Numbered from the stretch's first letter, positions 9,085 through 18,205 are shown. The stretch is DNA of 39,913 bases from Candidatus Cryptobacteroides caccocaballi (GCA_018064725.1 JAGHUQ010000142.1:1-39913); one strand, 5' to 3'. A program made the numbers and translations. Notes: generated from the sequence alone by a model not told the origin.

Positions 9085-9612
9085 GTGACCGACGAACAGA
9101 AATTGGTCAATGGCTGTCTCAGAGGAGACCGCATCGCGCAGAAGCAGCTTTTCGACAGGCTGGCTCCGTTGATGCTGTCCGTATGCCTGCGCTACGTAGG
9201 TAACAGGGCTACAGCCGAGGACCTTCTGCAGGATGGTTTCGTGGTCCTGTTCTCCAAGCTTGACACTTACAAGGGAGACGGATCCTTCGAGGGATGGGCA
9301 AGGAAGATTTTCGTGAATACGGCGCTGATGTACCTTCGAAAGAAGGATGCGCTGAAGATGAGCGACGATCTGGAGAACGCCAGGGAACTGAGTTCCGACA
9401 TGACGACCCAGATGCAGGATATCGGATACAAGGAGCTTATGAAGCTGATCACGGAGCTCCCGCCAGGATTCAGGACAGTCTTCAACATGTACGTGATCGA
9501 GGGTTATTCCCACAAGGAGATCGCAGATGAATTAGGAATTACGGAGACCACCTCACGAACCCAGCTCAGCAGGGCAAGGATATGGCTCCAGAACAAGATA
9601 GCAGAAAGGTAA
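9085..9612 (+). CDS. ECF-type RNA polymerase sigma factor (GTG start)
   Basis: Sigma region 2 (AEDLLQDGFVVLFSKLDTYKGDGSFEGWARKIFVNTALMYLRKK) and region 4 (LPPGFRTVFNMYVIEGYSHKEIADELGITETTSRTQLSRAR). Confidence 0.92.
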   Translation: MTDEQKLVNGCLRGDRIAQKQLFDRLAPLMLSVCLRYVGNRATAEDLLQDGFVVLFSKLDTYKGDGSFEGWARKIFVNTALMYLRKKDALKMSDDLENARELSSDMTTQMQDIGYKELMKLITELPPGFRTVFNMYVIEGYSHKEIADELGITETTSRTQLSRARIWLQNKIAER

Positions 9613-10889
9613 TGCAGGAATTTGATAAACTCGTAAGATCCATGATGGAGGACGGAAGGGAGGAAGTCCCTGCCGGTCTCTGGGATGCCGTGCAGAGTCA
9701 GCTTCCGGCAGCCGTTCCTGCAAAGACACAGCGCAAGGCGGTAATACTGACATGGACAAGGCGTGCAGGCATGGCCCTGGCTGCAGCCGCAGCACTCACA
9801 TTCGGAATCGTCTATTCTGCCCGCAAGCCGTCCGACGATCAGATCCAGATCGTGAGCGGAGCACGGAGCATGGTGGCAGACATCGTGGATGAGCCTGTAG
9901 AGATTGTGGAGATGGGAACAGAGGATTTCGTTCCGGGAGAAGTGCCACAGTCGCCTGTCAAGATACTCCGTCCGAGCCGCGTCCAGAAGGGTGTCGAGTC
10001 AAAGAAGGAGGTAAAGCCGCTTCAGCAGGAGAGCAAACAGCCCGTAGAGGCCGCATCCGGGAAAAGGGCTGTCGAGGAGGTCGACGAGAAGACCGTGACG
10101 ACCGAGAAGGTCGACGCAGTGAAACCTGTCAAAGAGACATCCGAAAGCGCGAAGGAGGAGGCAAAGAAAGAAGAAGCTCAGAGGAAGCTCGACAACATGG
10201 CTTTCGAAGACTCTTTCAAGATGGCCGGCAAGCAGCGCAAGAGTTCAGTTTATTTCTCCGGAAATGCCAGCAGCAACACCAACCCGGCAGGCAAGGGTGC
10301 AAACGGTATCATGAGAGTTCCCGCAGCGGCTCCGTCCCAGACCGGCATCACCGAGACCGGAGAATCCTCATTCATGATTCCGGTCAGCTTCGGTACCGGT
10401 GTCAAGTTCCCTCTCAGCGAGCGCTGGTCCATCGGTATCGGCGTCAATGCCAGCTATCTCGGCAGGACGTATGCCGGCACATACAGGGAATATGACGGCG
10501 AGGGCATCCAGGTCAAGAGCGAGACCTACTCTGACATCAGGAACAATCAGTTCTACGTAGGAATTCCCGTAAACGCATACTTCAGCGTCATAAGCAACAA
10601 GTTCGTCGATTTCTATGTCTACGGAGGAGGCTCTGCCGAGAAGTGCGTATACAACAACAATATCATGCAGTCGCCTGAAGGAAACACCTATTTCAAGGGT
10701 CAGAAGGGCGGCGTGATGTTCTCCGCAGGTCTCGGACTCGGATGTGAGTTCATGGTAGCAGACCATCTCGGAATCTACATCGACCCAAGCGCGAGATACT
10801 ATTTCAAGGCCAAGAACATGCCTAAGAGCGTAAGGACTCAGCAGCCTTTCATGGCAGGCATAGAGCTCGGTCTCAGAGTCAAGCTGTAA
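9612..10889 (+). CDS. anti-sigma factor fused to outer-membrane beta-barrel (Dma-like dual membrane-spanning anti-sigma factor)
   Basis: TAATG overlap with the sigma gene; N-terminal VPAGLWDAVQSQL anti-sigma-like region, single TM (AGMALAAAAALTFGIVY), long charged linker, C-terminal barrel strands ending GLRVKL. Confidence 0.82.
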   Translation: MQEFDKLVRSMMEDGREEVPAGLWDAVQSQLPAAVPAKTQRKAVILTWTRRAGMALAAAAALTFGIVYSARKPSDDQIQIVSGARSMVADIVDEPVEIVEMGTEDFVPGEVPQSPVKILRPSRVQKGVESKKEVKPLQQESKQPVEAASGKRAVEEVDEKTVTTEKVDAVKPVKETSESAKEEAKKEEAQRKLDNMAFEDSFKMAGKQRKSSVYFSGNASSNTNPAGKGANGIMRVPAAAPSQTGITETGESSFMIPVSFGTGVKFPLSERWSIGIGVNASYLGRTYAGTYREYDGEGIQVKSETYSDIRNNQFYVGIPVNAYFSVISNKFVDFYVYGGGSAEKCVYNNNIMQSPEGNTYFKGQKGGVMFSAGLGLGCEFMVADHLGIYIDPSARYYFKAKNMPKSVRTQQPFMAGIELGLRVKL

Positions 10890-10957
10890 GATAATTCCAA
10901 GGCGTCTGATGACGTCTGAGAGTATATATTAACAACAACTACAAACTAACCATTGAT

Positions 10958-10996
10958 AACGGCTCCACCGAGAGGTGCAGCCGTTATTGCTTTTTT
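10958..10996 (+). terminator. rho-independent terminator
   Basis: AACGGCTCCACC..GGTGCAGCCGTT stem, then TTTTTT at 10991-10996. Confidence 0.78.
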
Positions 10997-11024
10997 CTTG
11001 CGATACTTTATCTGAACGGGTCTG

Positions 11025-11816
11025 TCACTTGGAGTAGATGGCATACAGCGATGAACCGGAGCCGGACATCGATGCGTAGACAGCACCACCTTCGTAGAGT
11101 TCCTGCTTTATCTCGGAGAGTCTCGGATACTTGGCAAAGACCGTGGTCTCGAAGTCATTTGCAAGGTTCCCCTTCCAAGTATTCACAGGGCGCGCCAGAA
11201 TCTCCTTCAGAGGCGTGGCCGGGACGGCCGGGACTATGCCCCTGTATGCGTCGGCGGTGGAGACGGCTATTCCCTGAGGGACGGTGACGACGAGCCTGTA
11301 TGGGCAGCTTTCGGCACCTTCCTGGCCATAGTCAAGGCCGTCGAGGGCAAATTCCTCAAGTATCTCTCCCCTGCCCGAGCCGAACATGGGACGGTTATAC
11401 ACAAAGAATGCGCAGTCGCTGCCGAGCCTTGCGGCATAGTCGGCCAGAATCTTGTCGGGAAGGCCGAGGGAGAATATCTCGTTCATGCACTTCAGGGCAA
11501 ATGCCGCATCCGAAGAGCCACCACCCAGACCGGCGCCCACAGGCGACCGTTTCTCGAGACGTATGCTGACAGGAGGGATGTCGTAATCGGCCTTCAACAG
11601 CTGATATGCCCTTACGGTCAGGTCCGTCATCGGGTCCCAGTCAACTCCGCCCTCCTTGATTATCTCGATGGAAAACTCTTCCGATGGTCGGATTTCCAGC
11701 ACATCGGATATACCATGATATGGGACGAAGAGGGTTTCCAGGTCATGGAAGCCATCCTCTCTCTTGCGCAGGACATTGAGTCCCACGTTCACTTTAACGT
11801 TTGGATAGACAATCAT
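11025..11816 (-). CDS. ispE: 4-diphosphocytidyl-2-C-methyl-D-erythritol kinase
   Basis: GHMP kinase motifs PVGAGLGGGSSDAAFAL and SMSGSGSSLYAIY, PNVKVNVGLNVLRKREDGFHDLET. Confidence 0.92.
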   Translation of the reverse strand: MIVYPNVKVNVGLNVLRKREDGFHDLETLFVPYHGISDVLEIRPSEEFSIEIIKEGGVDWDPMTDLTVRAYQLLKADYDIPPVSIRLEKRSPVGAGLGGGSSDAAFALKCMNEIFSLGLPDKILADYAARLGSDCAFFVYNRPMFGSGRGEILEEFALDGLDYGQEGAESCPYRLVVTVPQGIAVSTADAYRGIVPAVPATPLKEILARPVNTWKGNLANDFETTVFAKYPRLSEIKQELYEGGAVYASMSGSGSSLYAIYSK

Positions 11817-11841
11817 TATCCCAAATATCACAAAAATTCCG

Positions 11842-11849
11842 TACATTTG
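11842..11849 (+). promoter_or_regulatory. -7 element (TACATTTG) for the PLDc_N-like/thioesterase pair
   Basis: Exact TAnnTTTG, about 28 nt upstream of the ATG at 11877. Confidence 0.5.
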
Positions 11850-11876
11850 GGATACTAATTCCAAACTTACAGAGAA

Positions 11877-12050
11877 ATGATAGCAAAAATCCTTTACATC
11901 CTCGGCGTTCTCGCCGCTATTTGGTGTGTCCTTGACATCCTCAAGAAAAACTGTGGCCTCATCGAGAAGATTCTCCTCTGCGTCCTCGTTCTTGCTTGCA
12001 GCTGGATCGGTATCGCTATCTACTATTTCCTCATCCGTAACCGCATCTAG
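11877..12050 (+). CDS. 57-aa membrane protein, PLDc N-terminal domain-like
   Basis: Own translation: MIAKILYILGVLAAIWCVLDILKKNCGLIEKILLCVLVLACSWIGIAIYYFLIRNRI; two hydrophobic helices; resembles the PLDc_N family; absent from the supplied ORF track. Confidence 0.75.
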   Translation: MIAKILYILGVLAAIWCVLDILKKNCGLIEKILLCVLVLACSWIGIAIYYFLIRNRI

Positions 12051-12051
12051 T

Positions 12052-12441
12052 ATGCTGGAAGCAGGAATTAAGGGACGTCAGGAGACTGTCGTCACTGAAG
12101 AGCAGCTCGCCGTCAACGTGGGCAGCGGCAAGGTTAGAGTCTTTGCGACCCCTATGATGATAGCCTTGATAGAGAAGACCGCGTCACTTTCCGTAGAGCC
12201 GGAACTTGGCGAGGGACAGACCACCGTCGGCACCCTCCTCAACGTATCGCACTGCTCTGCGACCCCTCTCGGGATGAAGGTATGGGCGGAGAGCGAGCTT
12301 GTGGAGATCGACCGCAGGAGGCTCGTATTCAAGGTAGCCGCCTTCGACGAAGCCGGTCTGATCGGAGAGGGCATCCACGAGAGATTCATAATCGACATGG
12401 AGAAGTTCCAGTCGAAAACGGATTCCAAGAAAGCCCAGTAA
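12052..12441 (+). CDS. thioesterase family protein (FlK/hotdog-like)
   Basis: ATPMMIALIEKTA..TTVGTLLNVSHCSATPLG pattern; start is 1 nt after the preceding stop. Confidence 0.8.
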   Translation: MLEAGIKGRQETVVTEEQLAVNVGSGKVRVFATPMMIALIEKTASLSVEPELGEGQTTVGTLLNVSHCSATPLGMKVWAESELVEIDRRRLVFKVAAFDEAGLIGEGIHERFIIDMEKFQSKTDSKKAQ

Positions 12442-12482
12442 GATATTTCCTGAGGGAAAGACAGGTACAGTATAAGCCAGTC

Positions 12483-13388
12483 CTATGCAGTTTTTGCGCG
12501 GGACTGGTTTACTATTATCACGCCGCTGAAGACGAGTACGGTGGCCAGCAGCTTCTGCCAGCTGAGGGTGTCTATGCCCACGCAGATGCTGATCACGGCT
12601 GCTATCACCGGCTGGGTGTATGAATACATGCTGACCAGGGTCGGGCGTATGCGCTGCTGTCCGTAAGGGATGAGAAAATATGCGAAGAAGGTCGCGAAGA
12701 GGATGAGGAAGCCTATCTCCAGGGCCACCTGCAACGAAATCTCGGAGTAATGTGTAGTCAAGAGTCCCTTGGCGGAGAACGGGAGTGACATCGCAAGGGC
12801 AAAGAGGAACATCCACTTCATGAAAGTCACCACGCTGTACTTGTTGATAAGCGGACGGAAGATTCCCAGATAGCACGCAAAGCTCGAGGTGTTGAGCACG
12901 AGCAGCAGTATGCCCAGAGGAGTAGTCTGGTCTGCACCGCGGTTGACGGTCACGGAATTCAGGATAAGGAAGATCACGCCGCCGAAGCTGAGGAAGACTC
13001 CGAAGGCCTTTTTCCACGTGATAGGTTCCTTGAGGAAGATAGCGGCCACGAACATCGTGAAGATAGGTGTGATAGAGCCTATGATCGAAGTGTCGATCGC
13101 CGTGGTTACCGTGATGGCCTTAAGGAAGGTAAGCTGAGGGACGAAGAGTCCCAGGAATGCCGCGACAGCTATGCTGAGCATGTCCTTGGTATCGACTTTC
13201 TCCTTAGGCATGAAAAAGGAAATGATCCAGAAGAGGGACACCGTTCCGATCGCCCTCAACGAGAAAAGGACTATAGGTGTCACCAGACCCGAATTCGCGA
13301 TGTCTTTCGTCGTCACGATATTGATTCCGAATATCGCGTATGCGGCGGCGGCCGCAAGATGTCCTGCCAACTGTCTCTTATCCATCAT
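12483..13388 (-). CDS. DMT/EamA family transporter
   Basis: Ten hydrophobic segments in two homologous halves, EamA-like. Confidence 0.85.
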   Translation of the reverse strand: MMDKRQLAGHLAAAAAYAIFGINIVTTKDIANSGLVTPIVLFSLRAIGTVSLFWIISFFMPKEKVDTKDMLSIAVAAFLGLFVPQLTFLKAITVTTAIDTSIIGSITPIFTMFVAAIFLKEPITWKKAFGVFLSFGGVIFLILNSVTVNRGADQTTPLGILLLVLNTSSFACYLGIFRPLINKYSVVTFMKWMFLFALAMSLPFSAKGLLTTHYSEISLQVALEIGFLILFATFFAYFLIPYGQQRIRPTLVSMYSYTQPVIAAVISICVGIDTLSWQKLLATVLVFSGVIIVNQSRAKTA

Positions 13389-13526
13389 ATCTTCGCTGCC
13401 TTTTTACTTGATACCGCACTTCCGGCAAGCGGGCCGGAGATTCCTTGATGCCACGGGTCCCCCAAAAGGCTGTGCAAAGGTATAACAGTTACGAAAGATT
13501 ACAACCCTGATTGCAAAAAAGTTGGG

Positions 13527-15059
13527 TCATCGCTCGGGCATACGGTCCAGGAAACGGTATGACGAAGCCTCGGAGAGGTGATTCAGACGTATGTTCCTCG
13601 ACGAATCCAGGTCAGCTATCGTGCGGGCGATCTTCAGTATACGGGTACAGGCTCTGGCGGAGAGGCCGAATCTCGTCATCAGTTTCTCCAGATAGTCGCG
13701 GCATTCCTCATCCAGGGCGCAATACCGGTTGATCAGGGTGTTGTCCATTTCGGAGTTCGTGAAGATTCCATCATTCCTGAATCTCTCACGCTGGATCTCC
13801 CGCGCTGCCAGGACCCTTTTCGCTATGGACGCGCTCGATTCCGCCTCCGGTCGGGTCATCATCAGCCTGGGGCTGACCTGGTGGACCCATAGATGGAGAT
13901 CGATCCTGTCCATGATCGGACCGGAAAGCTTACTGAGATAAGCCTCTCGCCGCCCCGGGGTACATGTGCAACGGTCACCTTCACCATAGAAGCCGCACGG
14001 GCAGGGGTTGGTCGCGGCGACCAGCATGAACGACGCCGGGTATACCACCTTCGTGCGCAGTCTGGAGATGGTGACCTTCCTGTCTTCCATCGGGCCGCGG
14101 AGCACTTCGATCAGCCGTTTGGGAGCCTCGCAGAACTCGTCTACCATGAGGACTCCATTATGGGCCAGGCTGATTTCCCCGGGCATGATCGTATCCGATC
14201 CGCCACCGATGAGGGCCGGCACTGAAGCGCTCACATGGGGAGCACGGAACGGTCGCTGGCGAATAAGTCCGCACCCCTCCCTGGACCTTCCGGCTACAGA
14301 GTATATCTTGCTCGTCTGAAGTGCCTCCTCGTTGCTCATGGGAGGAAGGATTCCGGCAAGGGCCTTTGCGAGGGAACTTTTTCCGGAGCCAGGCGGGCCA
14401 ATGAGAATTACGTTGTGAGATCCAGCTGCCGCAATCTCAAGCCCACGCTTCGCCCCGCTCTGGCCTATGATTTCGGAGAAGTCCATCACATCTGAGCTCA
14501 CTTCGCCAGGCTCACGGGCAGTGTTCCTGACCAGGAGATCCTCCCTGGAAACCTCTCCTCCGAGGATTTCTATCACGTCCGCCATGGTCCCGGCGCCATA
14601 CACCATAATATCATCGAAGTCGGCAGCTTCCTTTGCAGAGGACTTGGGCAGTACGCAGCCGTCAAAGCCCTCGGTCCGCGCCAGCTCACACATCGGAAGT
14701 GCGCCCGGCACCGGCCTCAATGATCCGTCGAGCCCCAGCTCGCCCATGATGATGTATCTGTCGAGAAGCGGCAGTTCCAGCTGACCGGAGCCGGCTAGTA
14801 TGCCCAAGGCTATAGGCAAGTCATATCCGCTTCCTTTCTTGTGCATATCAGCAGGAGCCAGATTTATGACTATTTTCTTTCCAGGCACCCTGTAGCCGAG
14901 GCTGGCTATCGCCGTCACTGTCCTGAGGAGACTCTCCTTCACCGCTGCATCCGCAAGTCCTACCAGGTGGATGCCTATTCCGTTCGTCACCTCAACCTCC
15001 ACGGTGACCTTCTGAGCTTCTATGCCTTCGCACTTCGCCCCATTGATGTTTATCAGCAT
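13527..15059 (-). CDS. YifB/ComM family Mg-chelatase-like AAA ATPase
   Basis: Walker A GPPGSGKSSLAKAL, MVDEFCEAPKRLIEVLRGPMEDRKVTISR, NPCPCGFYG; start near MLININGAKCEGIEAQKV. Confidence 0.93.
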   Translation of the reverse strand: MLININGAKCEGIEAQKVTVEVEVTNGIGIHLVGLADAAVKESLLRTVTAIASLGYRVPGKKIVINLAPADMHKKGSGYDLPIALGILAGSGQLELPLLDRYIIMGELGLDGSLRPVPGALPMCELARTEGFDGCVLPKSSAKEAADFDDIMVYGAGTMADVIEILGGEVSREDLLVRNTAREPGEVSSDVMDFSEIIGQSGAKRGLEIAAAGSHNVILIGPPGSGKSSLAKALAGILPPMSNEEALQTSKIYSVAGRSREGCGLIRQRPFRAPHVSASVPALIGGGSDTIMPGEISLAHNGVLMVDEFCEAPKRLIEVLRGPMEDRKVTISRLRTKVVYPASFMLVAATNPCPCGFYGEGDRCTCTPGRREAYLSKLSGPIMDRIDLHLWVHQVSPRLMMTRPEAESSASIAKRVLAAREIQRERFRNDGIFTNSEMDNTLINRYCALDEECRDYLEKLMTRFGLSARACTRILKIARTIADLDSSRNIRLNHLSEASSYRFLDRMPER

Positions 15060-15209
15060 AGCATTTATCAATTGTCCAAAGCGAAGATGGGCAGTAAAAA
15101 AATGAATTGCCGTCGAAAAAATACATATCTGCCACGAAAAAATGTTTGTTTTTTCAAAAGCGGGAATCCCGCCGTTTCTATACCTATTTTAGCGGAAAAC
15201 GAAGACGGT

Positions 15210-16409
15210 ATGAGACGATTATTTATGTTGGCAACGGCACTTCTGCTGGCGGCAGGATGCGATCTGGTGGACATTATCAGAGAGACAAAGGACAATGAGG
15301 AGCCGAAGCGGCCAATAGAGACGGAGACCGTGGAAGCTCTGCTGATGAGTGCGGTGTCCTATCCGGAAGGCTATGACTGGAGGCAGGATGAATACTATGG
15401 AGAAGTCCCCTGCTCACTGATGCTGATGACCGAGGACAGCGTTCTTCTCAGCAGGCCGGTGGGAGACCTCTACTGCACCGCATCCGACATCGACATGCAC
15501 AGGATAGTGGGAGGACGGCTGTATGATGATTGGTCGACGGACGAGGAGACTGTGGTAAGGTGCGACGGCGAGGTTGCCTACAGCATGTATGGACGCGAGA
15601 TGATAATCTCGATGACGGAACAGGGCGGGTGCATGTATTCATTGGGATACCCCAAGGACAAGGGTGGATATGTGCTTCGCAAGGACGGGAAGATCATATC
15701 CCAGAGTTCCGAGATCCTGCCCACGACTCCCATGATGATGGATCATGGAGTATTGAGCTTTACCGGCGTAAGCACAGACGGGGAAGGCGGGACACAATGG
15801 TGCATCGTAGAGAACGGGAAGGTCGTTCCAGTGGACCACCCCTCATCCAGTGCGAGGATCGTGAAGATGCTCCGGGCTGGAGGGCGGCGGCACAAGGCGA
15901 TCATGTCAAGACAGTCACTTTTCATTGCAATAGACAACGAAACTTTCTTCATCGGTCTCAATCCCACCGACAGCTATGAACCCGGTGATTTCCTCTATGA
16001 CGGATACCGGGGAGAATGCTACTTCGATGCCGTCAAGACGAACTGCTTGGGTGAGAAGGAATACCTGGTGTGGAAGGACGGAGAGCTGGTCTACAGCTAT
16101 ACAGGTGGCTTCAGAAAGGTCAGCTGGTGCGTCGCTGACGGAGAACTGTGCATCCTGGGTCTCGACCAGAGCACCGGCAAGTGGATGATAGTCCGGAATG
16201 AAATGGCCGGCGAGCTGAAACCAGGCCTCAGGCCGCTTGGGTCAGCAGCGATGCTGATATATGACAAGGTACTGTACATCGCCCTGGTGGACGAAAACGA
16301 TGATGCCGTCCTATGGAAGGACGGCATCACGAAGAATTTCAGTTTTCATGGATTCATCGACCACCTTGCAATCGGAGATGTCACCAGACCGGTGAAAGCT
16401 ACCAGCTGA
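15210..16409 (+). CDS. putative lipoprotein with repeated DGK/DGE motifs (possible beta-propeller)
   Basis: Signal peptide and lipobox MRRLFMLATALLLAAGCD; recurrent LRKDGKII / VENGKVV / WKDGELV / WKDG motifs; start chosen over the long upstream ORF extension. Confidence 0.65.
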   Translation: MRRLFMLATALLLAAGCDLVDIIRETKDNEEPKRPIETETVEALLMSAVSYPEGYDWRQDEYYGEVPCSLMLMTEDSVLLSRPVGDLYCTASDIDMHRIVGGRLYDDWSTDEETVVRCDGEVAYSMYGREMIISMTEQGGCMYSLGYPKDKGGYVLRKDGKIISQSSEILPTTPMMMDHGVLSFTGVSTDGEGGTQWCIVENGKVVPVDHPSSSARIVKMLRAGGRRHKAIMSRQSLFIAIDNETFFIGLNPTDSYEPGDFLYDGYRGECYFDAVKTNCLGEKEYLVWKDGELVYSYTGGFRKVSWCVADGELCILGLDQSTGKWMIVRNEMAGELKPGLRPLGSAAMLIYDKVLYIALVDENDDAVLWKDGITKNFSFHGFIDHLAIGDVTRPVKATS

Positions 16410-16812
16410 GAGTCCTCGACTGATCCGGATTGACCTTGATGCTCACCTTGAGCGTCTCCTCGGGAAGAAGTTCCTCAACGTTCTCCGGCCATTCCATGAG
16501 GCAAAGACAGCCGCTGTCAAGATAGTCGTACAGTCCGATGTCCATCGCCTCGGAAGGCTTGGTGATACGGTAGAAGTCAAAATGGAAAATGGATTCACCA
16601 TCGGCGGAGACATACTCGTTTATGATGGTGAAGGTAGGAGAGCATACAGCATCGCCGACGCCAAGCACACGGCATAGCGCAGTGGTGAAGGTCGTCTTTC
16701 CCGAGCCCATCGGAGCATAGAAAGCGATAAGCTTATTGTCCCCTATCTTGGAAAGGAACTCCTCGGCGGCTCTGTCTATGTCCGCGAGGTTCTTTATGGT
16801 GACTTCGTTCAT
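16399..16812 (-). CDS. tsaE: tRNA threonylcarbamoyladenosine biosynthesis ATPase TsaE
   Basis: FYAPMGSGKTTFTTALCRVLG Walker A, SPTFTIINEY, FHFDFYRI, LMEWPEN. Confidence 0.93.
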   Translation of the reverse strand: MNEVTIKNLADIDRAAEEFLSKIGDNKLIAFYAPMGSGKTTFTTALCRVLGVGDAVCSPTFTIINEYVSADGESIFHFDFYRITKPSEAMDIGLYDYLDSGCLCLMEWPENVEELLPEETLKVSIKVNPDQSRTLSW

Positions 16813-16818
16813 GTTTGC

Positions 16819-17448
16819 CTAAAGTATGGATCTGATGGCATCCTCTATCTCTGAAGCGAGGCTCTCGCGAAGGTCCTCATCCTCTATGCCCTGGAGAGCA
16901 GGATGGACGAAGGAAATCATCTGGAGGGTGCGAGCTTCCTTGAGAGTGATGCCCCTGCTGCGCATGTAGAACTGCTCATCCTCGTTCAGACGGCCAACCG
17001 TTGCTCCGTGGGAGCACTTGACATCGTCTGCATAGATCTCGAGCTGAGGTCGGGTATCCACGCGCGCATCGTCGCTGAGCAGGATATTGTGGTTCGACTG
17101 ATATGCCTCAGTCTTCTGGGCATCCGGAGCGACGACTATCCTTCCGTCGAAGCTGACGTGGGATTTGCCGCCGGCGATGCCCTTGAAAATCTGGTTGCTG
17201 TTGCAGTGACCGACCTTGTGGCTGAGGTTCACGCTTATGTTGACCTTCTCCTCTGTGCCGCACACGTAGACGCCGTAGAGATTGGCCTGTGCGCCTTCTC
17301 CGAGGAGTTCAACCGCAAGTGGCAGCTCACAGCTTACGCCAGGCATGACAACTATGGTCATGTCGAGACTCTCCCCTGCTTCAATGGCGAAGCGGGATGG
17401 AATCTCGGGCATTGCTGCGCCGGGCTTTATGACGTAGAGCTTATGCAT
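16819..17448 (-). CDS. sufD: short SufD-like Fe-S cluster assembly protein (209 aa)
   Basis: QIFKGIAGGKSHVSFDGRIVVAPDAQKTEAYQSNHNILLSDDARVDTRPQLEIYADDVKCSHGATVGRL is the SufB/D C-terminal core. Confidence 0.88.
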   Translation of the reverse strand: MHKLYVIKPGAAMPEIPSRFAIEAGESLDMTIVVMPGVSCELPLAVELLGEGAQANLYGVYVCGTEEKVNISVNLSHKVGHCNSNQIFKGIAGGKSHVSFDGRIVVAPDAQKTEAYQSNHNILLSDDARVDTRPQLEIYADDVKCSHGATVGRLNEDEQFYMRSRGITLKEARTLQMISFVHPALQGIEDEDLRESLASEIEDAIRSIL

Positions 17449-17451
17449 GGC

Positions 17452-18204
17452 TTACTCGGTAATGCTGTCGTAACCTCTCTCCTCGATCTGATCAACGAGC
17501 TCCTTGCCCGCCGTCTTCACGATACGGCCGTCCTTGAGGACATGTACGACGTCCGGAACGATATAGTCAAGAAGTCTCTGATAATGCGTGATGACGATGG
17601 CAGCCTTCTCAGGAGTATGGAGAGAATTCACGCCGCTCGCAACGATTCGGAGGGCATCCACGTCCAGTCCGCTGTCGGTCTCGTCAAGGATGCTCAGGGT
17701 AGGGTCGAGCATTGCCATCTGGAATATCTCGTTCCTCTTCTTCTCACCACCGGAGAAGCCGACATTCACCTCACGCTTGGAGAATTCGCTCTTCATCTGC
17801 ACGAATGCCATCTTCTCCTTCATGAGCTTGAGGAAATCTCCTGCCTTCATAGGCTCGAGTCCCTGAGCCTCCCTGCGGCAGTTCACGGCGGTCTTCATGA
17901 AATTGGTGATGCTGACGCCGGGGATCTCCACAGGATACTGGAATGAGAGGAAGATTCCTGCCCATGCCCTCTGCTCGGGAGTCATCGCAAGAAGATCCTG
18001 GCCCATGAATGTGATCGAGCCTTCGGTCACCACAAACTGCGGCTTACCGGCAAGCACGGCGCTGAGCGTACTCTTTCCTGCGCCGTTAGGACCCATGACA
18101 GCATGGATCTCACCCTTTCTGATGGTAAGGTCCACGCCCTTGAGTATTTCCTTTTCCTCCACTCTTGCATGGAGGTTTCTTATTTCGAGAAGTATATCGT
18201 TCAT
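17452..18204 (-). CDS. sufC: Fe-S cluster assembly ATPase SufC
   Basis: ABC ATPase Walker A GPNGAGKSTLSAVLAG, FSGGEKKRNEIFQ, SILDETDSGLD. Confidence 0.96.
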   Translation of the reverse strand: MNDILLEIRNLHARVEEKEILKGVDLTIRKGEIHAVMGPNGAGKSTLSAVLAGKPQFVVTEGSITFMGQDLLAMTPEQRAWAGIFLSFQYPVEIPGVSITNFMKTAVNCRREAQGLEPMKAGDFLKLMKEKMAFVQMKSEFSKREVNVGFSGGEKKRNEIFQMAMLDPTLSILDETDSGLDVDALRIVASGVNSLHTPEKAAIVITHYQRLLDYIVPDVVHVLKDGRIVKTAGKELVDQIEERGYDSITE

Positions 18205-18205
18205 A

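Noticed and set aside
8932-9513. 193-aa minus-strand ORF antisense to the ECF sigma gene
   Set aside because: Overlaps conserved sigma region 2/4 coding sequence; no domain recognised.
12184-13017. 277-aa minus-strand ORF across the thioesterase and EamA gene
   Set aside because: Shifted frame of the EamA gene, running antisense into the thioesterase; no domain.
14841-15209. N-terminal extension of the 522-aa ORF before the lipoprotein signal peptide
   Set aside because: Overlaps the start of the comM/yifB gene on the other strand; the signal peptide and lipobox at 15210 indicate the true start.
16903-17946. 347-aa plus-strand ORF antisense to sufC/sufD
   Set aside because: Mirror frame of well-supported Suf genes; Leu/His/Asp-rich composition with no recognisable domain.
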